The notes under the pieces were generated by a model. It did no database searches. It was not told where the DNA came from and saw only the letters and a program-made list of their open reading frames with translations. The position numbers were made by a program, and so were the translations under genes. Of a DNA stretch of 5,175 nt, positions 1-5,175 are shown piece by piece. The DNA comes from Acidimicrobiales bacterium (GTDB lineage: Bacteria > Actinomycetota > Acidimicrobiia > Acidimicrobiales > VFJN01). The stretch spans positions 1-5,175 of the forward strand of contig JAFGPU010000071.1 in NCBI GenBank assembly GCA_016936035.1, given 5' to 3'. How positions within the stretch are numbered: the first letter of the stretch is position 1; each line of letters opens with the position of its first letter.

Positions 1-14
1 AGGATCGTAGGGCG

Positions 15-3000
15 TCAGCCGGCCAGTCGGCGGACGGCCTCGAGCTGGGCCCGGGCCAGGTCGCGGGCCACCACGTCGTCGCCCTGGTCGGCGCAGGTGA
101 CGGCGTTCTCGGCGCACTGCACCGCGACCGTGCAGTCGCCGTCCTCGGCGTTGATGCGGCTGAGCCGCCACCAGCACTCTGCGGCGCCGCCGTGGTAGCC
201 GATGCGGCTGAACAGGCCGGCGGCTTCGTGCACCCGCTCGACCCCCGCCCGGCGGTCGCCGAAGACGGCCTGGGCGCTGCCCCACGCTGCCATCGCGTAG
301 CCCCCGATGACGGGCGAGAACCCCTCGTGGCTGGCGGCCATGGCGGCGTCCCCCAGTTCGGTGGCCGCCTCGCCGTCGCCGGCATCGAGCCGGATGAAGG
401 CCATGCCGGCCGTCGCCAGCGCCACCAGGGCGGGAACTGCGGCGTCGAGGGCCAGGTCGCGCAGTTCCTCCCAGGCGGCGTACGAGTCGTCGGGGCGGCC
501 GTCGCGCTCGGCGACCTCGCCCAGGCGGGCGAGCGATGCCATCAGCGTCATGTGGTTCCCCGTGCGCCGGCAGGCCTCGGTCGCCCGTACCAGCAACCGG
601 TGGGCCTCGGCCAGGTCACCGAGCATGCCGGCGACGACGCCCTGCTGGTAGTCGACGGCCGAGAGGCCGTGGTCGTCGACCGACTGCTCGAACCAGTGCC
701 GTGCCTCCAGGAGCCACCGCCCGGCCTCGTGGGCCTCGGTCGAGAACACGTGTTGCGACGCGCGCAGGAAGCAGTGCCACCCGAGCCGCTGCGGGTCGCC
801 GATGCGCAGCTCGACGGGGTACGCGGCCTCGGCGAGGGCGAACGCCTCGTCGCGGCGCCCCGCCATCACCCCGGCCAGGCCCGCGAGCGCCTGGGCACGC
901 GCCACGAGGGGGTCCGAGGCCTGGTCGCCCGCCCGGGCCAGCGACGTGGTGAGCACGCTCCAGGCCAGGCCCGCCTGCATGGTGGTGAACCAGTGCCAGC
1001 CCAGGTTGCCGGCCATCTCGAGCGCCAGGAGCGGATCGTGGGTGAGGGCCCAGGTGATGGCCTGGTAGAGGTTGGCGGCCTCGGCCTGGACGGCCCGCAC
1101 CTGGGACGCGTGGCCCGCCTCCGGCCGGGTGATCGCCACCCGGGCGCTGATCTCGTGCGCCCAGTCGGCGTGGCGACGGGTCACCGCCTCGCCGTCACCC
1201 CGTTCGGCCAGCCGGTCGGCCGCGTAGTCGGCAAGGGTCTGCAGCATGGTGAACCGGGCGCCGGCCGGCGTGCGCTCGAGGCTCGCCAGCGACTTGTCGA
1301 CCAGCCGGCCGAGCACGGCCTCGACCTCGCCGGGCTCGACGTCGCCGTCGGCGCACACGGCCCGCGCCGCAGCCAGCGTGGCACCGCCCGAGAAGACGGC
1401 GAGCCGCTCGAACACCCGCTGCTCGGCGGGATCGAGCAGCTCGTAGCTCCAGTCGACGACGGCCCGCAGCGTGCGCTGGCGGGGCTGGGCCGTGCGCGGG
1501 CCCGCCACCAGCAGCTCGAACCGCCGGTCGAGCCGTTCGACCATCTCGGCCAGGTCGAGGTGGCGGGCGCGGGCGGCGGCGAGCTCGACGGCGAGCGGCA
1601 GACCGTCGAGGCGGCGGCAGATCTCGACGACCGCGTCGTGCCACCCGTCGGTGGCGGCGAGCGGGGCGGCGGCGCCCGCCGACATGCGGTCGAGGAACAG
1701 CTCGACCGCGTCGTCGAGGGGCAACGGCGGCACCACGAACAGGAACTCGCCGGGCACGCCCAGCGTCTCGCGGCTGGTGGCCAGCACCCGCAACTCGGGG
1801 CAGAAGGCGAGCAGCGTCTCGGCGAGCCGGGCGACGTCGTCGACGACGTGCTCGCAGTTGTCGACGAGCAGCACCAGGGACCGGTCGCGCAGGGCGGCCG
1901 CAACCTCGTCGGGGGAGCGGGGGGCGGGCGACCCGGCCAGCACGCCCTCGTCCAGACCGAGGGTGCGCACGACGGCGGTGAGCACGCCGGTCTCGTCACG
2001 TACGCCGGCCAGGTCGACCAGCCACACGCCGTCGGGCGCGGCGGGCGCCAGGGCGTGGGCCACCTCGATCGACAGGCGGGTCTTGCCGGCGCCGCCGGGT
2101 CCCACCAGGGTGACGAGGCGGTGGCTGTCGACGAGCTCGAGCACGTCGGTCATCTCGGTCTCGCGCCCAAGGCAGGCGGTGAGCGGCCGGGGCACGTTGC
2201 CGCGCGTGGGGGCCGTGGCGTCGCGGTGCTCGCCCCGGGACGGGTCGGCGGCATGGCCTGCGTCGCCGTCGCCGTCGTCGGGTGCCCCGCCGGCCGCCCG
2301 GTGGGGGGCCGCCCCGTCCACCGCCGGTTGGCCCGGGTTCGCCCGTTCCGTCGTGGCCGGCGGATCGAGGGAGGGGTCCTGGGCCAGCACCGCCGCTTCG
2401 AGCCGGCGCAGCTCGGCGCCCGGCTCGATGCCCAGCTCGTCGACGAGGTGACGGCGGGCATCCTGGAACGCCCGCAGCGCGTCCGCCTGGCGGCCGCAGC
2501 GGTACAGGGCGAGGATCAGCTGCGCCCAGAGCCGCTCGCGCAGCGGGTGCTCGTGGGTGAGGCGCTCGAGCTCGCCGACCACGGTGGCGTGCGCCCCCAT
2601 CGCCAGCTCGGCGTCGATGCGGTCCTCGGTGGCGGTGAGCTGCGACTCGGCGAACCGGGCGCGCTCGGCGCGTGCCCACCCGTCGGCCGGCAGGCCCGCC
2701 AGGGGCTCGCCGCGGACGAGCGAGAGCGCGCCGCGCAGGTCGATGACCGCGGCGCCCGGATCGTCGTCGAGGTGCTCGCGGGCGCGGGCCACCATCTCGT
2801 CGAAGCGCTCGAGGTCGGTGCCCGAGCCGTCGCCGGCCACGAGGGCGTAGCCGGCGTCGGTGGTCTCGATGATCGGACCGTCCTCGACGGCCGCCAGGCT
2901 GCGGCGCAGCCGCGACACCAGCACCTGCAGCGAGTTGGCGGGCTGGCGGGGTGGCCGGTCGCCGTAGAGGATGTCGACGAGGCGATCAGGCGACACGACC

Positions 3001-3116
3001 TTGCCGCGTTCCACGGCCAGGGCTGCCAGCAACAGCTGCAGCTTCTGACCGGGAACGGCCACGATCGTCCCGTCGTCGCGTGCGACGTCGACGGGCCCGA
3101 GCAAACGGACCTCCAT
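15..3116 (-). CDS. SARP/AfsR-type transcriptional regulator: winged helix-BTAD-NB-ARC ATPase-TPR
   Basis: Probable large cytoplasmic DNA-binding regulator of 1033 residues. Seen: an OmpR-type winged helix at about 1-95, starting MEVRLLGPVDV with the DNA-contacting helix near 60-73 (ANSLQVLVSRLRRSL), and a BTAD domain at about 98-245 (RLWAQLILALYRCGRQADAL at 195-214). A Gly/Asp/Ala/Pro-rich linker covers about 250-308. An NB-ARC/STAND ATPase follows, with Walker A GPGGAGKT (339-346, Lys345), Walker B LVLLVDN (414-420, Asp419), TSR (447-449), GLPLA (505-509) and a winged-helix part around 548-578. From about 680 to the end the sequence is Ala-rich helical with TPR-like spacing; there is no C-terminal LuxR helix-turn-helix. 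Family knowledge: such proteins activate secondary-metabolite or other genes, with the ATPase/TPR part acting as a nucleotide- and ligand-gated switch. The target here is unknown. Met at 3116 is chosen because it begins the conserved first strand. No TTA codon is present from 192 to the start, so bldA-type control is unlikely. Stop is TGA. Confidence 0.93.
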   Translation of the reverse strand: MEVRLLGPVDVARDDGTIVAVPGQKLQLLLAALAVERGKVVSPDRLVDILYGDRPPRQPANSLQVLVSRLRRSLAAVEDGPIIETTDAGYALVAGDGSGTDLERFDEMVARAREHLDDDPGAAVIDLRGALSLVRGEPLAGLPADGWARAERARFAESQLTATEDRIDAELAMGAHATVVGELERLTHEHPLRERLWAQLILALYRCGRQADALRAFQDARRHLVDELGIEPGAELRRLEAAVLAQDPSLDPPATTERANPGQPAVDGAAPHRAAGGAPDDGDGDAGHAADPSRGEHRDATAPTRGNVPRPLTACLGRETEMTDVLELVDSHRLVTLVGPGGAGKTRLSIEVAHALAPAAPDGVWLVDLAGVRDETGVLTAVVRTLGLDEGVLAGSPAPRSPDEVAAALRDRSLVLLVDNCEHVVDDVARLAETLLAFCPELRVLATSRETLGVPGEFLFVVPPLPLDDAVELFLDRMSAGAAAPLAATDGWHDAVVEICRRLDGLPLAVELAAARARHLDLAEMVERLDRRFELLVAGPRTAQPRQRTLRAVVDWSYELLDPAEQRVFERLAVFSGGATLAAARAVCADGDVEPGEVEAVLGRLVDKSLASLERTPAGARFTMLQTLADYAADRLAERGDGEAVTRRHADWAHEISARVAITRPEAGHASQVRAVQAEAANLYQAITWALTHDPLLALEMAGNLGWHWFTTMQAGLAWSVLTTSLARAGDQASDPLVARAQALAGLAGVMAGRRDEAFALAEAAYPVELRIGDPQRLGWHCFLRASQHVFSTEAHEAGRWLLEARHWFEQSVDDHGLSAVDYQQGVVAGMLGDLAEAHRLLVRATEACRRTGNHMTLMASLARLGEVAERDGRPDDSYAAWEELRDLALDAAVPALVALATAGMAFIRLDAGDGEAATELGDAAMAASHEGFSPVIGGYAMAAWGSAQAVFGDRRAGVERVHEAAGLFSRIGYHGGAAECWWRLSRINAEDGDCTVAVQCAENAVTCADQGDDVVARDLARAQLEAVRRLAG

Positions 3117-3239
3117 GGCCTGCCACGCTACCGGCGTGATCGCTGAGGCCGGCTGTGGATATCGGCGCGATCGATCGGCCGACCACGGCGGCCGGTCACC
3201 GTGGGGGGCTGCCTCGCTGGGTGGCGGTACCGGCCCTGG
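3117..3239. other. Intergenic gap between amidohydrolase and regulator
   Basis: This 123-nt gap separates two co-directional minus-strand genes. It holds a candidate -10 box next to the regulator start, a 10-bp palindrome CGATCGATCG at 3168-3177 overlapped by the imperfect dyad ATCG-GCG-CGAT (3161-3171), and a possible hairpin with 6-bp arms CCACGG (3183-3188) and CCGTGG (3199-3204) around a 10-nt loop. The hairpin lacks a following U-run on the transcribed strand, so it is not a convincing intrinsic terminator. I see no small gene here. Confidence 0.6.
3125..3130 (-). promoter_or_regulatory. Candidate -10 box (TAGCGT) for the regulator gene, near-leaderless
   Basis: On the minus strand TAGCGT is followed by 8 nt (GGCAGGCC) and then the ATG at 3116. 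TAnnnT is the usual actinobacterial -10 pattern, and transcription normally begins about 6-8 nt after it. The transcript would therefore begin at or within a base or two of the start codon. No clear -35 hexamer is visible 16-18 bp upstream. GGCAGG could instead act as a weak ribosome binding site if transcription starts further upstream. The call rests on motif and spacing only. Confidence 0.4.
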
Positions 3240-4964
3240 TCAGCCGACGGGAGCGGCCTGCGGTCCTCGCAGCAGGCGTCCGGGACGCTCGCCCGTCGCC
3301 TCGTCGTGCTCGCGCACGACGACGCCCCGCTTGATCGTCGCGTCGTAGCCGCGGGCCCGCTGCACCAGCCGGCGTCCGCCTGCGGGCAGGTCGTGGACCA
3401 TCTCGGGGGCGTCGATGGCCAGCGCATCGAAGTCGATGACGTTCACGTCGGCCAGGTACCCGGGCGCCAGCAGGCCCCGGTCGTCGAAGCCGTAGAGCGC
3501 CGCGGTGCTCCTGGTCTGCATGTGCACCGCCTGCTCGAGCCCCAGGCGGTCGCCTCGGCGGCGGTCGCGCGCCCAGTGGCTGAGCATGTAGGTGGGCAGA
3601 GAGGCGTCGCACAGCAGGCCGCAGTGGGCGCCGCCGTCGCCGAGGCCGAGCACCGTGCCCGGGTGGACCAGCATGTCGTGAAGGGCCCCGAAGTCGCCGT
3701 GGGCATAGCCGAGGATGGGGATGTAGAGCAGACCCCGGCCGCCGTCGGCCATCATCAGGTCGTAGGTGACCTCCTCGGGGCTGCGCCCCTCGCGCCCGGC
3801 GATGGCCTGCACGCTGTGCTCGGGCGCCGGCTCGTAGTCGGGCGGGTCGCCCAGCGGGAACAGCTTGTGGAACGCGGACGTGAGGAACGCGGCGATGCCC
3901 GTGAGCTGGGGCCGCTCGTCGACCATCGCCCGCCGCACCTCGGGGTCGCGCAGGCGGGCCAGACGCTCGTCGGCGGGCAGGTCGGCGATGGCCTGCCAGG
4001 TCTCGTGGAACATGAACGGGTGCGCGGACGAGCCCCAGCCGAACAGCACCGATGCGGGCCGTCCCGCCACCTGGGGGACGATGCGGGCGCCGCTCGCGGT
4101 GGCGGCGTCGGCCAGCTCGATGAGCCGGCGCCAGAGCTCGGGGCGCAGGTCGTCCTGGAGGCAGCCGAACGTGACGGGGCGACCGGACTCGCGGGCGATG
4201 GTGGTCATCCACGCGAACTCGGCCTCGGGGTCGAACATGTCGCTCGCCACCTCGAACACGCCGGCACCCGCCTCGCCCAGGGCCGCGCCGATGCCGATCA
4301 GCTCGTCGGCGCTGGCGGTGGTGCCGGCGGCGAGCTCGCCGTCCTTGGCGCGGTGCAGCAGCGTGCGGGTGGTGGAGAAGCCCACGGCGCCGGCCTCGAC
4401 CGCCTCGCGCACCACCTTGGCCATGGCCTCGATCTCGTCGGGAGTGGCCTCGGCGTTCTGGCCGCCTCGGTCGCCCATGACGTAGGCGCGCACAGCGCCG
4501 TGGGGCACGAGGGCGCTGACGTCCATGACCCGGGCCATGCGCTCGAGCTCGTCCAGGTACTGGGGGAAGGTCTCCCAGTTCCACGACATGCCCTCGGCGA
4601 GCGCCGTGCCGGGGATGTCCTCGACGCCCTCCATGAGCTGGATGAGCCAGTCGCGCCGGGACGGATCGGCGGGGGCGAAGCCCACGCCGCAGTTGCCCAT
4701 GACGACGGTGGTGACGCCGTGCCATCCCGACGGGCTCACCTCGGGGTCCCAGGTGGCCTGGCCGTCGTAGTGGGTGTGGATGTCGACGAACCCCGGGGTG
4801 ACCAGCTTGCCCTCGGCGTCGATCTCGCGGCGGCCCGCGCCCTCGACCTTGCCGACGGCGGTGATGCGCTCGCCGTCGATGGCGACGTCCGCGGTGCCGG
4901 CCGGCCGGCTGGGACCTCCGGACCCGTCGACCACCGTGCCGTTGCGGATCACCAGGTCGTGCAT
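3240..4964 (-). CDS. Amidohydrolase, N-acyl-D-amino-acid deacylase (D-aminoacylase) family
   Basis: A 574-residue metal-dependent hydrolase of the amidohydrolase superfamily, closest by motif to D-aminoacylases, which cleave the amide of N-acyl-D-amino acids; no signal peptide is seen, so it is probably cytoplasmic. The N-terminal beta-sandwich strand MHDLVIRNGTVVDGSGG leads to PGFVDIHTHYDGQ (metal ligands His63 and His65), then GNCGVGFAP (90-98, Cys92 as the expected bridging ligand). GLGDGGAH at 440-447 carries the likely catalytic Asp443. The C-terminal sandwich includes GLLAPGYLADVNVID (497-511). The classical THxR and SHHK histidine segments of D-aminoacylase are not recognisable; strands near 236-243 and 263-272 read GVFEVASD and PVTFGCLQDD instead. 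Substrate is therefore uncertain. Met at 4964 is chosen because it matches the family N-terminus and has a good ribosome binding site. The frame stays open to 5153, but a longer start would run through the palindrome and into the divergent gene. Stop is TGA. Confidence 0.9.
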   Translation of the reverse strand: MHDLVIRNGTVVDGSGGPSRPAGTADVAIDGERITAVGKVEGAGRREIDAEGKLVTPGFVDIHTHYDGQATWDPEVSPSGWHGVTTVVMGNCGVGFAPADPSRRDWLIQLMEGVEDIPGTALAEGMSWNWETFPQYLDELERMARVMDVSALVPHGAVRAYVMGDRGGQNAEATPDEIEAMAKVVREAVEAGAVGFSTTRTLLHRAKDGELAAGTTASADELIGIGAALGEAGAGVFEVASDMFDPEAEFAWMTTIARESGRPVTFGCLQDDLRPELWRRLIELADAATASGARIVPQVAGRPASVLFGWGSSAHPFMFHETWQAIADLPADERLARLRDPEVRRAMVDERPQLTGIAAFLTSAFHKLFPLGDPPDYEPAPEHSVQAIAGREGRSPEEVTYDLMMADGGRGLLYIPILGYAHGDFGALHDMLVHPGTVLGLGDGGAHCGLLCDASLPTYMLSHWARDRRRGDRLGLEQAVHMQTRSTAALYGFDDRGLLAPGYLADVNVIDFDALAIDAPEMVHDLPAGGRRLVQRARGYDATIKRGVVVREHDEATGERPGRLLRGPQAAPVG

Positions 4965-4970
4965 CGCCGT

Positions 4971-4977
4971 CCCCCTC
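4971..4977 (-). promoter_or_regulatory. Ribosome binding site of the amidohydrolase gene (GAGGGGG)
   Basis: On the minus strand GAGGGGG ends 6 nt before the ATG at 4964, with the GAGG core about 9 nt from it. This spacing supports the internal Met at 4964 over the longer upstream reading of the frame. Confidence 0.7.
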
Positions 4978-5016
4978 GTCTGGCTGACGCTGTCGTCACC
5001 GCTCAGCCAACACCAC

Positions 5017-5034
5017 CTTGACCGCTCGGTCAAG
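5017..5034. promoter_or_regulatory. 18-bp palindrome, probable TetR-family operator
   Basis: The sequence CTTGACCGCTCGGTCAAG consists of two perfect 8-bp arms, CTTGACCG and CGGTCAAG, around a 2-bp centre. The size and symmetry match operators of TetR-family repressors, which often sit in divergent promoters of actinobacterial catabolic genes. The minus-strand half TTGACC (5028-5033) could also be a -35 hexamer for the amidohydrolase, with a weak TTGGCT -10 at 5005-5010 at 17-bp spacing; a bound repressor would then block it. The centre is about 61 bp from the amidohydrolase start and 66 bp from the start of the rightward gene. The cognate repressor is not in this window. Confidence 0.6.
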
Positions 5035-5078
5035 CGCCCCTGGTCGCCCCCAACGCCGAAGCTGTCATACCCCCTCCG

Positions 5079-5084
5079 TAGGGT
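5079..5084 (+). promoter_or_regulatory. Candidate -10 box (TAGGGT) of a leaderless promoter
   Basis: TAGGGT is followed by 7 nt and then the ATG at 5092. This is the spacing expected when transcription begins at the start codon itself. No good Shine-Dalgarno sequence precedes the ATG, which fits a leaderless message. The region 16-18 bp upstream (around 5055-5061, GCCGAAG) has no clear -35, which is common for such actinobacterial promoters. Confidence 0.5.
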
Positions 5085-5091
5085 GCGGGCC

Positions 5092-5175
5092 ATGGAGCTC
5101 TGGTCACCTCCGCACGACGCCCCCCACCTGCTCGAGTGGTGGCGCCCGCTCATGCTCGTGGCGCGCCGGGCCTGG
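5092..5175 (+). CDS. Partial divergent gene, 5' end only, function unknown
   Basis: The first 28 codons of an open frame starting at ATG and running off the right edge, reading MELWSPPHDAPHLLEWW and then RPLMLVARRAW. Support for coding: 26 of 28 third positions are G or C, matching the neighbours, and a well-placed -10 box lies just upstream. An in-frame GTG at 5083 is an alternative start but would overlap that box. The segment is rich in Trp (four residues) and hydrophobic in its second half. I recognise no family from so short a piece. Its head-to-head arrangement with the amidohydrolase and the shared palindrome suggest co-regulation, which is inference. Confidence 0.5.
   Translation, partial: MELWSPPHDAPHLLEWWRPLMLVARRAW

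Larger units (their letters stand above)
4965..5091. promoter_or_regulatory. Divergent promoter region
   Basis: This 127-nt region lies between the start codons of the minus-strand amidohydrolase and the plus-strand partial gene. It contains a ribosome binding site for the amidohydrolase, a perfect-arm palindrome and a -10 box for the rightward gene. It is somewhat richer in A/T than the flanking coding DNA around 5005-5034 and 5058-5080, as expected of a control region. Confidence 0.65.

Noticed and set aside
1834..1849. A 16-bp perfect palindrome ACGTCGTCGACGACGT
   Set aside because: It lies inside the regulator coding sequence and encodes Val-Val-Asp-Asp-Val with the favoured GTC and GAC codons, so symmetry follows from codon choice.
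2260..2285. A short GTCGCC-like repeat in the regulator gene
   Set aside because: It encodes the Asp/Gly/Ala-rich interdomain linker (about residues 278-287) and is ordinary low-complexity coding sequence, not a mobile or regulatory repeat.
192..3146. A 984-codon plus-strand open frame opposite the regulator gene
   Set aside because: It uses the same triplet boundaries as the regulator, so its stops correspond to TTA, CTA and TCA codons of the sense gene, which are rare in high-GC genomes. The translation is Gly/Arg/Val-rich with no recognisable domain, whereas the minus strand shows a complete conserved architecture.
3183..3204. A possible terminator hairpin after the amidohydrolase gene (arms CCACGG and CCGTGG)
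   Set aside because: Only 6-bp arms with a 10-nt loop and no U-run after it on the minus strand. Such hairpins are frequent by chance at this GC content.
3201..5021. A 606-codon plus-strand open frame opposite the amidohydrolase gene
   Set aside because: Same register effect as above. The translated sequence is low-complexity and no known family is visible, while the minus strand carries clear amidohydrolase motifs.
4965..5153. A 63-residue N-terminal extension of the amidohydrolase
   Set aside because: The family N-terminus begins at the Met at 4964, which has a ribosome binding site. The extension would cross the palindrome and overlap the divergent gene start.

Overview
This is a very GC-rich window (codon third positions almost always G or C) carrying two long genes on the minus strand and the first 28 codons of a divergent plus-strand gene cut by the right edge. 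The codon use, the SARP/AfsR-type regulator and the TAnnnT boxes placed 7-8 nt before start codons point to a high-GC Actinomycetota chromosome. An acidimicrobial or Iamia-like source would fit, but I cannot fix the genus. There are no RNA genes, CRISPR arrays, insertion sequences or phage genes visible.

Layout, left to right. Positions 15-3116 (minus) encode a 1033-residue regulator with the architecture OmpR-type winged helix, BTAD, disordered linker, NB-ARC/STAND ATPase, TPR-like helices. Positions 3117-3239 are a 123-nt gap that holds a likely near-leaderless promoter for the regulator and some small palindromes. Positions 3240-4964 (minus) encode a 574-residue amidohydrolase of the N-acyl-D-amino-acid deacylase (D-aminoacylase, COG3653-like) group. 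Positions 4965-5091 are a divergent intergenic region with an 18-bp TetR-type palindrome at 5017-5034. A leaderless-type -10 box at 5079-5084 leads into a partial plus-strand gene starting at 5092.

How the parts may work together (inference). The amidohydrolase and the unknown divergent gene share one short control region. The palindrome there could let one TetR-family repressor, not encoded in this window, control both. The SARP-STAND regulator lies downstream of the amidohydrolase on the same strand but appears to have its own promoter, so it need not be in the same operon. Its target is not evident.

No clearly new multi-gene system is present. The points most worth checking are the operator, the apparent loss of the classical zinc-binding histidines in the amidohydrolase, and the repeated leaderless promoter arrangement.
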